From: an uncultured beta proteobacterium
Lineage (GTDB): Bacteria > Pseudomonadota > Gammaproteobacteria > Burkholderiales > Burkholderiaceae_C
DNA length: 62,593 nucleotides
Assembly (NCBI GenBank): GCA_903960915.1
Contig: CAJCCO010000116.1
Span: 1 to 62,593 of the forward strand
Reading direction: 5' to 3'
Shown here piece by piece: positions 35,877 to 44,529 of the stretch. The notes beneath the pieces were generated by a model, which was given only the letters and a program-made list of their open reading frames with translations, did not search any database and was not told the DNA's origin. Position 1 is the first letter of the stretch, and each line of letters starts with the position of its first letter. Made by a program: the position numbers and the translations under genes.

Positions 35877-36332
35877 TTAGCCGCCGCAACCACCCAGGGT
35901 AACTTTGACTTCTTTTTTAGCCCACAGGGCTTTTCCGTCATTCATGATGGCTACCGCATAAACATCTGAAGACTGGCCCATCTTGGCACGGGTGGAAAAA
36001 TTGGCCTCCACCGAATCAGACACATGGAACAAAGCCACCAGAGCCGCTGGATTTTTTTCTACCAGAACCAGCAACTGCTTCACGCCAGCCAAGGAGGTGC
36101 TCGCCCCCAGGGGAACCACTGCACCGTTTTCTGCAATGTCAGGGCCTGTGATCGTTACGTCTTTGCTCTCGGCCATGCTGGCGGCACCTGCGGCTTTGGC
36201 CGCGTCTTGCACCGACTTGGCTTCGAACGCAGCTTTGTTGAAGGCGGCGTGGGCGAACTGGGGAAAGCCAGCAGAGGCCAGAAGGCCCGCCAAAACAGCG
36301 CTTTGCTTAAGTGTCTCGCGACGGGTTTGCAT
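35877..36332 (-). CDS. soxY: Sulfur carrier protein SoxY
   Basis: A 151-residue carrier ending in the diagnostic GGCGG, whose cysteine holds the sulfur intermediates throughout the Sox cycle. A twin-arginine signal is visible (QTRRETLKQSAVLAGLLASAG). The start is ATG 36332, with GGAG eight bases upstream; an 18-residue upstream extension of the frame has no ribosome site. SoxYZ is loaded by SoxAX and processed in turn by SoxB and SoxCD. Confidence 0.95.
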   Translation of the reverse strand: MQTRRETLKQSAVLAGLLASAGFPQFAHAAFNKAAFEAKSVQDAAKAAGAASMAESKDVTITGPDIAENGAVVPLGASTSLAGVKQLLVLVEKNPAALVALFHVSDSVEANFSTRAKMGQSSDVYAVAIMNDGKALWAKKEVKVTLGGCGG

Positions 36333-36401
36333 CTGATATCTCCTTGATGGTTGCGTGATGCTAGTGAAACAGGAACAGCTGTGCAACAGGTTGAACCCGT
36401 A

Positions 36402-37484
36402 TCACTTGCTGGCCCCCTTAGAAATCCATTCGGCAATTTTCCTGGCATCGGTTTCAGGCAGGGTTTGCGCTGGCATGGGGATGGGCCCCCAAACGCCTGC
36501 CCCGCCGGCCTTGATTTTTCCAGCCAGGTAGTCGACCTTGCCCGGGTGCTTCTTGGCTATTTCATTGAATCCGGGCCCGAGCACTTTTTTGTCCACGCCG
36601 TGGCACGCGGTGCAACTGTATTTATTCAATAAGGCAATCACAGCCTTGGCCTCACTGTTGTCGGGCTTGGCCTGCGCTGCAGCAGGCGCTGCTGCCGCGG
36701 CTACAGGGGCCATGCCCAACTTGACTTCGGGTTTGGTCGTGTCGGCCCCGCGCTGTTGGCCTACCAAACGGTTTTGTTCGGCCAAGTTGCCATGGGCATT
36801 GCGGGCGAAGTCTGGCAAAAACGAGGCAACTTTGGGCTCAGGGGTGCAGTCTTTCATGCACAGTTTGTTGGCCGTGTCGGCTTTGGCAACGCCGCCAAAC
36901 TCTTTGCCTGGCCACATGGCGTGCTGTGTTGTCATGCCATTGCGGTTGGGCATACGCGCCTGAACCTCGGCCATGTTTTTGTCAGATAAAACAAAGTTGT
37001 CCGGAACAATGTTGGCCAAATTCAACATGAAAGCCGTCACAGAATAGACCTCGTCGGTGGAAAGCGACTTGGGGCTGGTCCAGGGCATGGCTCTGTTGAT
37101 GTAGTCCCACAAGGTGGAAAGCGTGGCCACCTTCATGATGGTGGTGCGGCCAGGGTAGTCGGACCGATTCAAGTTGGCAACCCGACCGGTTTTGATGTCC
37201 TCGGCCGATGTGCCGCCAATCAAAGGGCTGAACACCTCGCCCGATTCTCCAAACACGCCGTGGCATTGCGCGCACTTGCTCTCCCAAATGTCTTGGCCCT
37301 TGGCGACCGAGCCCGAGCCCGCAGGCAGACCCTTGAAGTCTGGCCGCACATCAATATCCCACTTGGCCACTTCTTTAGGCGTTGCCTCGCGGCCAAGCCC
37401 AGGAAATTGGCTGGCTTGTGCAAACGCGGCGCCCGCTACTGCCAGCCAGGCAGCCGCCATCAGGGCATTACGAAACCTGGACAT
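36402..37484 (-). CDS. soxD: Sulfur dehydrogenase cytochrome subunit SoxD
   Basis: A 360-residue diheme c-type cytochrome, electron acceptor of SoxC. After the signal (ending AGAAFAQ) comes one domain with KCAQCHGVFGESG and, after an alanine/proline linker near residue 270, a c-551-like domain with SCTACHGVDKKVLGPGF and the methionine ligand in IPMPAQ. The start lies inside the soxC tail (17-base overlap). The second domain closely resembles the free cytochrome at 41467. SoxCD removes six electrons from SoxY-bound sulfane sulfur. Confidence 0.92.
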   Translation of the reverse strand: MSRFRNALMAAAWLAVAGAAFAQASQFPGLGREATPKEVAKWDIDVRPDFKGLPAGSGSVAKGQDIWESKCAQCHGVFGESGEVFSPLIGGTSAEDIKTGRVANLNRSDYPGRTTIMKVATLSTLWDYINRAMPWTSPKSLSTDEVYSVTAFMLNLANIVPDNFVLSDKNMAEVQARMPNRNGMTTQHAMWPGKEFGGVAKADTANKLCMKDCTPEPKVASFLPDFARNAHGNLAEQNRLVGQQRGADTTKPEVKLGMAPVAAAAAPAAAQAKPDNSEAKAVIALLNKYSCTACHGVDKKVLGPGFNEIAKKHPGKVDYLAGKIKAGGAGVWGPIPMPAQTLPETDARKIAEWISKGASK

Positions 37485-38832
37485 TTTTCACCTCGCCGTT
37501 TTCCTGCACCAGCCACGACTGAATGGCATTGTTATGGTAGATAGAGCGCGTACCGCGAACGCCCCGCAATTGTTGGTAGGTAGGCTGCACGTGCCCGGTT
37601 TCATCTTGCGCCCGGCTCTGGAGAATGGCGGGCTTGCCGTCCCAGACCCAATCAAGGTTAAAGCGGGTCAGTGCTTTGCTCAACACCGGGGTTTCCAGGC
37701 GCGCCTGGCGCCAGTTGCGGCCACCGTCCACCGACACGTCGACGCGCTTGACTTTGCCCTTGCCCGACCAGGCCAAGCCGGTGATGTTGTAGAAGCCTTT
37801 GTCGAGCAAGACCTGGCCACCGGAGGGGGTGGTCACCACGCTCTTGACTTCTTGGATATTGGTGTACTGCCGGTGCAAACCGCCAGGCTGCAAGTCCATG
37901 TAGTGAATGGCCTCATCCTTGGCGGCGTAAGGCTTGTCGCCCACTTCAATGCGTCGCAAATACTTGACCCAGCTCACCCCTTGCACGCCAGGCACAACCA
38001 AGCGCAGGGGATAGCCATTTTCCGGACGCAGCATTTCGCCGTTTTGACCATAGGCCACCAGCACCTCGCCAGAGGTGATCAGGCTCATCGGGATAGTACG
38101 CGTCATGGAAGAACCATCACCCCCTTCGGCCAGAATGAATTTGGCATTCTTCAGGTCAGCGCCTGCCAGCTCCAACAAGGTGATCAGGGGCACACCAGTG
38201 AACTCACTGCAAGACAGCATGCCATGCGTGTATTGCACGGTGGGCACAGCCACGTTACCCCAGTCCACTGCCGTATTGGCACCACACTCAATGAAGTGAA
38301 AACGCGACACACTGGGCAAGCGCATGATTTCGTCCATGGTGAACACCATGTTTCTCTTCACCATGCCGTTGATCATGAAGCGGTGCTTGGATGGATCAAT
38401 GTCCCACCAGCCTTGGTGATGCCGCTCGAAATGCAAGCCGCTGGGCGTGATGATGCCGAACAAGGACTGCAGTGGTGCGAATGAAACCGAAGCCTGGGCG
38501 GTTTGCGTCAACCCAGGGCTTTGACGGCGCTGCAAGTTGGTTTCAAATTTTGAAGGCTTGCCATAGCCCTCCGAGGCTACGCCCTGGCCCAAGCCAGTTG
38601 CGTGCTCAGGCAGATTCAAAATATTTGGGTCTCCACCCTCTGTGGGTACAGGGTTGCCTTGCGCCATAGCCACGGGAGCCGCTACGCCCGCAGCAGCGGC
38701 TGCAAACGCATTGCGAATGAAATCGCGTCGGCCTTTTTTGCCTTCGGCAAATACTTCCCTGATGCCACTTTGCGTCAGAAAGTTTTCTGGTGCCTTTTGC
38801 ACCTTTCCCGACATGATGCTGTTTTCTTTCAC
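37468..38832 (-). CDS. soxC: Sulfur dehydrogenase molybdenum subunit SoxC
   Basis: A 454-residue molybdenum-cofactor protein of the sulfite oxidase family, but acting on SoxY-bound sulfane sulfur. It has a twin-arginine signal (GRRDFIRNAFAAAAAG) preceded by about 30 residues, the molybdenum-ligand cysteine in FHFIECGANTA, and the C-terminal dimerisation domain. The GTG at 38832 has AAGGAG five bases upstream and is preferred over the ATG at 38814. It is the first gene of the main sox operon; an AT-rich palindrome lies 66 bases upstream. Confidence 0.93.
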   Translation of the reverse strand: MKENSIMSGKVQKAPENFLTQSGIREVFAEGKKGRRDFIRNAFAAAAAGVAAPVAMAQGNPVPTEGGDPNILNLPEHATGLGQGVASEGYGKPSKFETNLQRRQSPGLTQTAQASVSFAPLQSLFGIITPSGLHFERHHQGWWDIDPSKHRFMINGMVKRNMVFTMDEIMRLPSVSRFHFIECGANTAVDWGNVAVPTVQYTHGMLSCSEFTGVPLITLLELAGADLKNAKFILAEGGDGSSMTRTIPMSLITSGEVLVAYGQNGEMLRPENGYPLRLVVPGVQGVSWVKYLRRIEVGDKPYAAKDEAIHYMDLQPGGLHRQYTNIQEVKSVVTTPSGGQVLLDKGFYNITGLAWSGKGKVKRVDVSVDGGRNWRQARLETPVLSKALTRFNLDWVWDGKPAILQSRAQDETGHVQPTYQQLRGVRGTRSIYHNNAIQSWLVQENGEVKNVQVS

Positions 38833-38897
38833 ACAAACTCCTTGTTGACTTGCCGATTCACATTCAGATCAAAGTCCACGCGCTGGCAGCCAAATAA

Positions 38898-38921
38898 ATA
38901 TATTCGCAGTTGCAAATATAT
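38898..38921. promoter_or_regulatory. AT-rich palindrome upstream of soxC
   Basis: ATATATT at 38898-38904 and AATATAT at 38915-38921 are exact inverted repeats around a ten-base centre. The site is in the 173-base gap before soxC and resembles other ATATA-type palindromes at 41018 and 42693 in this cluster. It could bind the ArsR-type repressor encoded at 46319. Confidence 0.45.
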
Positions 38922-39005
38922 ACGATAAGCCACGAATCTGAACCGTGAATTACAAGCCAGTGTCTTTCTGCTCAGGGCAAACCCTGACAAGAAGCATCCG
39001 TCTCA

Positions 39006-40325
39006 TCAATATCGGTAGCTCAACAGAAACTGGTAGTTGGTCTGGCTGTGAGAGATGGGCAACCCTTGGCCGGAGGTCACACGCACTTGGGGCGCGTGTG
39101 ACACCGCCACATCCATGGCAACTTGCTCGTTGATTTTGAAGCCCACGCCTGCCGTCAGGTGCTGCTTGACGATAGCGGGAAACAAGGGGTGAACCGTGGC
39201 ATCCGGCACGGGATTGGTGGAGTGGCTGTAACCCGCACGGAGCGTCACTGCCTCGTTGAGGCGGTAGGCAGCGCCCAGGGAAATCACGGTTTGGTCTTGC
39301 CAACCCTGCGGCATCGTGAAGCCCATGGTGCCCGCACCATTGGCTTCTATAAATGTCATTTTGAAGTTACTCATGACACTGGACCATGCGATCTTCTTGA
39401 CATCGACAGCCAGCATCAATTGCGGGGTGGCTTGCCAGGCGGCACCCACACCCATGCTGCTGGGCATCTGAAAATCTCGAACCACCATTTGCCCCGTGAA
39501 CGGCATTCCCATGGTCAAGGTCGCGCCGCTTGTGGATGTCTTCATGTCGCCCAAATGTGTTTTCATTTGGTAGACAGCCGCCAAGGTCAGCTCTGTACTT
39601 ACTGCAAAGGTGGCACCCAGCTTGCCGGTGATGCCCGTGGATTTAGCCGCTCCGGTGAAGTTGCTGTCGTCGGAAAAATCGATGCGAACCGGCATACTGG
39701 CCATCGCCGCCATGCCAGCTGGCGTGGTGGGCATCATGGCAGCAAAGGCACCGGTTGGCTCCGGATTCATGCCGGCCATGGCGCTGAAGAGCGCGGCCAT
39801 GCGCATGTCCAGACTGGCCCAGGTGTAGTCCAACGTTCCACCTAGATTCAGTTGCGAATTGACTTTGTAGGCCAGCGGAAAAATCACACGCCCTACCGCC
39901 AGTTCGGAACGCACGGGCTCACCAGTTCCTGCCGCCAAGGGGCCCGAACCCGAGAACTCCGTCCCCATTCCACCTTGGCCAAAGACACCAATGCCCCAGG
40001 TAAATTGGTCATTTTTCCGGCTCCAGCCGAACGCGGGCATCACATAAGAGCTTCCACCCGATTTCTCGCCCGCCACCATGACATCAGGGCCCAGCACGCC
40101 GAGCGCCACCTCCAGGCGGCTGCCATTGGCACCCAACTGAAGTGCCGCTGGGTTGTTCATCATGGCAGCGTTGCCATTGTCATAAGCCAGGGAGGCACCA
40201 CCCATGGAGAGTGCCACCGGGCCATAGCCCTCCATGAGCATGCCGTTGGTTGCGTAGACAGATGCGCAGTTGATCAAGAGGGCGCTGGCGATGGCCGTTG
40301 TACGCAATGAAATGCCGTGTTTCAT
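39006..40325 (-). CDS. OmpP1/FadL-family outer-membrane transporter
   Basis: A 439-residue beta-barrel protein with a signal peptide (cleavage after SVYA near residue 24) and the FadL-type N-terminal NGMLMEGYGPVALSMGGASLAYDNGNAAMMNNPAAL, ending in a terminal aromatic strand YQFLLSYRY. FadL proteins pass hydrophobic molecules across the outer membrane. Its place directly upstream of soxC suggests a route for a sulfur compound or S0/polysulfide, but this is inference. The ATG at 40325 is preceded by GGAG; the earlier in-frame start is a TTG. Confidence 0.85.
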   Translation of the reverse strand: MKHGISLRTTAIASALLINCASVYATNGMLMEGYGPVALSMGGASLAYDNGNAAMMNNPAALQLGANGSRLEVALGVLGPDVMVAGEKSGGSSYVMPAFGWSRKNDQFTWGIGVFGQGGMGTEFSGSGPLAAGTGEPVRSELAVGRVIFPLAYKVNSQLNLGGTLDYTWASLDMRMAALFSAMAGMNPEPTGAFAAMMPTTPAGMAAMASMPVRIDFSDDSNFTGAAKSTGITGKLGATFAVSTELTLAAVYQMKTHLGDMKTSTSGATLTMGMPFTGQMVVRDFQMPSSMGVGAAWQATPQLMLAVDVKKIAWSSVMSNFKMTFIEANGAGTMGFTMPQGWQDQTVISLGAAYRLNEAVTLRAGYSHSTNPVPDATVHPLFPAIVKQHLTAGVGFKINEQVAMDVAVSHAPQVRVTSGQGLPISHSQTNYQFLLSYRY

Positions 40326-40351
40326 GTAGTTCTCCAATGAATTTTGTTAGG

Positions 40352-40924
40352 TCAAAACTCACCTTTGGAGCCGCGTTCCATCATTTCCCAGATGGTGTCG
40401 CGCACAGCATTGGCCTCTTCCTTCAGCGGCGAGGGCAGTTTGCGGCCCATCTTGACCATCATGTCCATATTCAAGGTGTACAACCATAGGCCATCGTCTC
40501 TTTCAACCAATGAGATTCGACAAGGCAAATAGGCTGCCATGTGGGGACTGAAGTCCACCATTCTTCGTGCCGTGGTGGGGGTGCAGAACGAGTAGACGGT
40601 CAGCAATTTTTGCTTTTGCCCGGTGCGGGCCTCGAGCTCCTTGGACAGGGGCAAGGTGCCAACGTCCTTCATGTTGCGCTCAGTTGCCACTTGCCTGAGA
40701 ACCTGCTCAACCTCGCTGGCAGTCACCCCTGTTTTGACTTTGCGCTCCCAGGTGGTGGCTACTGCAATATCGCCATTGCCGTCGATCCAGCGGTCCCACA
40801 TGCGCCCTGCTTCAGTGGCTGCACCCGTTTCCAACTTGCCCATCGTGTTGATGGTGCCGCAGCCCGCCAACCATACGGCGCCAGCCAACACGGCCCACTT
40901 CATACAGGTCCAAGATTTACGCAT
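40352..40924 (-). CDS. Lipoprotein with DUF302-like domain
   Basis: A 190-residue predicted lipoprotein: signal MKWAVLAGAVWLAGCGT with lipobox LAGC. The C-terminal half (YSFCTPTTARRMVDFSPHMAAYLPCRISLVERDDGLWLYTL) resembles DUF302, and two cysteines lie there. DUF302 proteins often accompany sulfur-oxidation or c-type cytochrome genes; function unknown. The start is ATG 40924 with GGAG six bases before. It lies 26 bases upstream of the FadL-like gene and is probably co-transcribed with it. Confidence 0.75.
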   Translation of the reverse strand: MRKSWTCMKWAVLAGAVWLAGCGTINTMGKLETGAATEAGRMWDRWIDGNGDIAVATTWERKVKTGVTASEVEQVLRQVATERNMKDVGTLPLSKELEARTGQKQKLLTVYSFCTPTTARRMVDFSPHMAAYLPCRISLVERDDGLWLYTLNMDMMVKMGRKLPSPLKEEANAVRDTIWEMMERGSKGEF

Positions 40925-41017
40925 GTGTATCTCCTTCTGATTTGCTTCCAACTTTGAAAAGCCAGCGAAAAAATCACCAGCAACTGTTGATTCAAATCAT
41001 CCGATAGATAGCTCGCC

Positions 41018-41045
41018 GCTTATATAGTAATTACCCTATATAAGC
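41018..41045. promoter_or_regulatory. Perfect 10-base palindrome upstream of the lipoprotein gene
   Basis: GCTTATATAG at 41018-41027 and CTATATAAGC at 41036-41045 pair exactly around eight bases. It lies about 95 bases upstream of the lipoprotein start and just after the cytochrome gene end. The AT-rich dyad fits an ArsR-family operator and is the strongest of the three similar sites in the cluster. Confidence 0.55.
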
Positions 41046-41051
41046 CATTAT

Positions 41052-41393
41052 TTATTTAAACTTGTAGTGATCTCGGTTCAGAACTGCGGCGACTGCATTG
41101 ACTTCTTCAGGGAACATGCCCATGTTCAATTCGGTGTTGCATTGCTCAACCATGCCGCGCAAATAGCCCGCCGTATTGATGCGACCCATCGGCTTGTAAA
41201 TGGCGCTGCCATCCCCCGGAACCTTTGAGGCATGGCACGCCACACACTTGTTCTCAAGCATCAGTTTTTCACCCAGCTTCAGGTCAGCCCCTTTGAACAT
41301 TTCAGGTTGGGCCTGAGCCAGCGTTGCCAGCCCACTGATCAGCAGCGGGAGCAACCATGACCTCAAATTTTTCGTGCGCTCAACCCCATTCAT
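41052..41393 (-). CDS. Small c-type cytochrome
   Basis: A 113-residue protein with a signal peptide (LRSWLLPLLISGLATLAQA) and one haem motif CVACHASKVPGDG. The C-terminal part (MVEQCNTELNMGMFPEEVNAVAAVLN) gives possible methionine ligands and an extra cysteine. It is probably a periplasmic electron carrier for the sox system. The start ATG 41393 is chosen because the signal peptide begins there. It follows the next cytochrome on the same strand by 73 bases. Confidence 0.8.
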   Translation of the reverse strand: MNGVERTKNLRSWLLPLLISGLATLAQAQPEMFKGADLKLGEKLMLENKCVACHASKVPGDGSAIYKPMGRINTAGYLRGMVEQCNTELNMGMFPEEVNAVAAVLNRDHYKFK

Positions 41394-41466
41394 AAATGTC
41401 TTAGTCTGACATGAGGGAGCCGTTGCACGCTGCATGCTTGGTTTTGTCTCAACTGGATAAGCAGGC

Positions 41467-41775
41467 CTACTTGGCGCCTGCCAGAATCCAGACAGCCAGG
41501 GCCGTTGCATCGGCCTCACTTAAAGCAGTTTGAGCGGGCATGGGTACTTGCCCCCACTTGCCAGAACCACCGACTTTGATGCTTTTCGCCAGCGCTATTG
41601 CGGCGTCCTTTTGTCCACTGTATTTTTTAGTGACGTCCTGATAGGCCGGTCCCAAGACTTTTTTCTCCACGGCATGGCAGGCCATGCACTGGTTTTTTTT
41701 GGCCAAGTCGAGATTGGCGAAAGCAGGAAAAGCTATGAATGCACTCGTGGCAACAAATACAGAAACCAGTTTCAT
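41467..41775 (-). CDS. Cytochrome c-551/c-552-type protein
   Basis: A 102-residue class I cytochrome with a signal peptide (ending FPAFA), haem motif CMACHAVEKKVLGPAY and methionine ligand in VPMPAQ. It closely parallels the C-terminal domain of SoxD (shared KKVLGP, KxGGxGxWG, PMPAQT and the terminal AxWIxxGAK-like end). So it is either the free donor/acceptor of SoxCD or a product of domain duplication. It would carry electrons from Sox enzymes to a terminal oxidase. Confidence 0.88.
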   Translation of the reverse strand: MKLVSVFVATSAFIAFPAFANLDLAKKNQCMACHAVEKKVLGPAYQDVTKKYSGQKDAAIALAKSIKVGGSGKWGQVPMPAQTALSEADATALAVWILAGAK

Positions 41776-41978
41776 GAAAGCACCATGTAGAAAAATTGAT
41801 ATGTGCTAATTTAACGCAAAACCTTTCTTTTAGCTGCTTGATAGAGGCTGAAAAAATCAGGGATTTCACCCATCCCTCTTCACGTCAGAACTTGCGTTGG
41901 GTCCTCCCCACAGAGGGCTCAAGAAGGCGCCGTGCAGCGGGTCCTGGCGCAGTCCGTATTTTCTTGGCCGGTTGTGCT

Positions 41979-42464
41979 TTACAGTGCCTGTCGTCCTTTG
42001 GCCAAACGCTCCTCCAAGTAGGGGCCATAAAAATCTGGCAAATAACCCCCTTCCATTCGCTCTGCAACTTCTTTGCCGCCAGGTCCAAAAAACAGCAGCG
42101 TAGGCGCAATTGACACGCGCCATTGGCGCACCAACTGCTCATGGGTCGTGCTGCGGCCATTGAAATCAAGCACTGCCTGCGCACTGCGCATATCGACTTG
42201 AACGATGACAGTGCCCGCTTTTTGCATGGGCACCAGATGACTTCTGCGGGCAATACGGCAGTAAGGGCAACCCTCCAGACTCACCATCACCACCAGCGCC
42301 TGCTTTTGCTGCAATGCCCGCCCCAACTCTTCAGTCAAAGCCCGCGCGGGCGGCAGCATGCCTGCCGCGTTTGATTGCGCATGCGCCATTGAACAGGCAG
42401 AACCAAGTGCCACACCAAGCAACTCTCGGCGCGTCAACAGCAATAACCGGGATGGATCAGACAT
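41979..42464 (-). CDS. SoxW-like periplasmic thioredoxin
   Basis: A 161-residue thioredoxin-fold protein with an N-terminal signal (LTRRELLGVALGSACSMAHAQ, twin-arginine-like) and the redox motif LEGCPYCRIA. The cis-proline is in SIAPTLLFFG. SoxW proteins keep SoxY or other Sox thiols reduced, normally fed by a CcdA/SoxV membrane partner, which is not in this window. The start is ATG 42464 with AGGAGAG just before. Confidence 0.82.
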   Translation of the reverse strand: MSDPSRLLLLTRRELLGVALGSACSMAHAQSNAAGMLPPARALTEELGRALQQKQALVVMVSLEGCPYCRIARRSHLVPMQKAGTVIVQVDMRSAQAVLDFNGRSTTHEQLVRQWRVSIAPTLLFFGPGGKEVAERMEGGYLPDFYGPYLEERLAKGRQAL

Positions 42465-42692
42465 GCAACTCTCCTGAATCTGGTGAAATTTAAAAAGCTT
42501 AACCCCCTGCGAATTGGTCCACCATCAACCTGGCCAATTCCTGCAAACTCGTGTAACTGACATCCGCACATTAGCGCCCTGCAGCAGGCTGTGTCAGCGC
42601 ATCCGGAGCTGTAGTAGACCATCCCCCGCTGAGCGTGTATCAAGAACAGTTGACCCAGGTCAAAGGTGGATGGGCCTGTGAACGTACCATGT

Positions 42693-42712
42693 ATATCAGT
42701 AATCAATGATAT
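42693..42712. promoter_or_regulatory. Palindrome upstream of the YeeE/SoxT-like gene
   Basis: ATATC at 42693-42697 and GATAT at 42708-42712 form a short dyad with a ten-base centre containing AGTAAT, also present in the centre of the 41018 palindrome. It lies 14 bases before the start codon, where a repressor could block transcription or translation. Confidence 0.35.
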
Positions 42713-42726
42713 CAATGGAGAACGCC

Positions 42727-43806
42727 ATGGCAATGGCTGAATGGCTGGAGACCTACGGCAACCCTGCTGTGTTGGCAACTGGCGGCGCGTTAATTGGTGG
42801 GCTGTTTGGTTTTTTTGCGCAGCGCTCACGATTTTGTTTGCGGGCCGCGGTCATCGAATTCTGGCATCGCCGATTTGGAGACAAACTCACGGTGTGGCTG
42901 CTGGCCTTTTCTGCGGCTGTGATTTCGGTCCAAGTCATGGCTTTGATGGGCTGGCTGGACACCAGCAATGCCCGACAAATTTCAGCAACTGGCAGTATCT
43001 CTGGCGCACTCATCGGTGGCCTGTTTTTTGGCATCGGCATGATCATGGCTCGGGGCTGCGCCAGCCGTTTGCTGGTGTTGTCGGCTACTGGCAACTTGCG
43101 CGCATTGCTTTCAGGCTTGATCTTCGCCGTCACTGCACAGTCTGCGTTATCGGGTGTTTTGTCGCCCTTGCGTTTGGCCATCAGTAGTTGGTGGGCCGTC
43201 GATGGGGGGGCGTCCCGCGACTTGCTCGCTTTAGCAGGCCTTGGGCATGGTGCTGGCTTGGCCTTGGGCCTCCTGTGGTTGCTCGCTGCGTTGTATTTTT
43301 CTTTGCAAAGCCCTCGCCGCGGATTGTGGATGTGGGTCGGTGGGATGGGCACGGGTTTAATGGTTGCTGCGGCCTGGGGCTTTAGTCAGTGGGTCGCGCG
43401 TGAATCGTTTGATCCGGTCCAAATTCAAGGATTGACATTCAGTGGGCCATCGGCTCAATGGCTGATGCGCTTGGTACAGTGGCCCGCGCCGCCGATAGGA
43501 TTCGATTTTGGACTCCTGCCGGGGGTGTTTATTGGGTCGCTGGTGGGCGCCTTGGTTGGCAAAGAATGGAAGCTTGAAGGTTTTACCGATGGCTACAGCA
43601 TGCGACGCTATATGGGCGGCGCGGTCCTGATGGGATTTGGCGCCATGCTCGCAGGAGGCTGTGCCGTAGGCGCTGGCGTAACAGGAGGTGCCATCTTTGC
43701 CTTGACCGCTTGGATCAGCCTGGCCGGGATGTGGCTGGGTGCGGGATTGACCGATCGCTGGCTCGATGGCGCCATACCCGTCGCCACACAGCCTCGTCAA
43801 ACCTGA
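42727..43806 (+). CDS. YeeE/YedE (SoxT-like) sulfur-transport membrane protein
   Basis: A 359-residue membrane protein with about nine hydrophobic helices and the YeeE repeats: GGLFGFFAQRSRFCLRAAVIEFW, FGIGMIMARGCASRLL and GFGAMLAGGCAVGAGVTGG. The conserved cysteines (FCLR, GCAS, GGCAVG) match those that pass thiosulfate in YeeE. In sox clusters such genes are called soxT and are thought to take up thiosulfate or another sulfur species. The start ATG 42727 has GGAG six bases ahead; an ATG at 42715 is in frame. It is the only plus-strand gene in the cluster. Confidence 0.87.
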   Translation: MAMAEWLETYGNPAVLATGGALIGGLFGFFAQRSRFCLRAAVIEFWHRRFGDKLTVWLLAFSAAVISVQVMALMGWLDTSNARQISATGSISGALIGGLFFGIGMIMARGCASRLLVLSATGNLRALLSGLIFAVTAQSALSGVLSPLRLAISSWWAVDGGASRDLLALAGLGHGAGLALGLLWLLAALYFSLQSPRRGLWMWVGGMGTGLMVAAAWGFSQWVARESFDPVQIQGLTFSGPSAQWLMRLVQWPAPPIGFDFGLLPGVFIGSLVGALVGKEWKLEGFTDGYSMRRYMGGAVLMGFGAMLAGGCAVGAGVTGGAIFALTAWISLAGMWLGAGLTDRWLDGAIPVATQPRQT

Positions 43807-43859
43807 ATCGTCAGAACTGCGCCAAGATGACGCAGGCAAGCTGCCCATCAAGCGCGTCG

Positions 43860-44480
43860 TTATTTGCCGCTCAGGTACTCGGCTACCGCCGCGATTTCAA
43901 GGGGTGTCATCTTGCTCACGATGGCGTGCATCACCGCGTTGTCGTTGGTTCGCTCTCGTTTGTTGAATTGCTGCAACTGGGCTGCGGTGTATTCAGCATA
44001 CTGGCCTGCCAACCGGGGCAAGGCCGCCGTACCCTTTGCATCTGCACCATGGCAACTGGCGCACGCCGCCAAACTGCTGAATTTATTGCCGTTGTGGAAG
44101 ATGTACTGACCAACAGCCGCCAAACCCTGGTCCTTGGCAGGCTCAACGACCACCGCTTGCTTCTCGAAATACTTGCCCAGTGCCACCATTTCGTCAGGCG
44201 TCAGCTTGGCCACCATATCGGCCATGGCTGTGCTTTTGCGTTTACCGGTTTTGAAATTTGACAACTGCTTGGCCGTGTATTCCCAATGCTGACCGGCCAG
44301 GCGTGGAAACACCTCGCTGGAAGATTCGCCTTCTGCCCCATGGCAAACGAAGCAAACGCCACTGACAATTTTTTTAGCCCGGGCTTCATCGGCTTGGGCC
44401 ATGGCCGATAGGCCAGTTAAAGCCGCGCTCAGCACGATGACAACTTGCGCCAAACATTTGGCTGGATGGTGTGTGACCAT
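43860..44480 (-). CDS. Diheme cytochrome c (c4-like)
   Basis: A 206-residue protein: signal peptide (VVIVLSAALTGLSAMAQA) and two c-type domains, each with a haem motif (CFVCHGAEG, then CASCHGADA) and PRLAGQ...Y blocks, the pattern of cytochrome c4. It is periplasmic and likely passes electrons from flavocytochrome/Sox proteins to oxidases. It follows the flavoprotein gene by 49 bases. The start is ATG 44480; a longer frame to 44603 would overlap soxF. Confidence 0.88.
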   Translation of the reverse strand: MVTHHPAKCLAQVVIVLSAALTGLSAMAQADEARAKKIVSGVCFVCHGAEGESSSEVFPRLAGQHWEYTAKQLSNFKTGKRKSTAMADMVAKLTPDEMVALGKYFEKQAVVVEPAKDQGLAAVGQYIFHNGNKFSSLAACASCHGADAKGTAALPRLAGQYAEYTAAQLQQFNKRERTNDNAVMHAIVSKMTPLEIAAVAEYLSGK

Positions 44481-44529
44481 GAGCGACCTCTGTTTCACCT
44501 CTGTTTCGAACCCCTCACGGGCATCGGCT

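Noticed and set aside
37174..38484. 436-codon open frame antisense to soxC/soxD
   Set aside because: No recognisable motif, and it runs across the soxC-soxD boundary on the coding strand.
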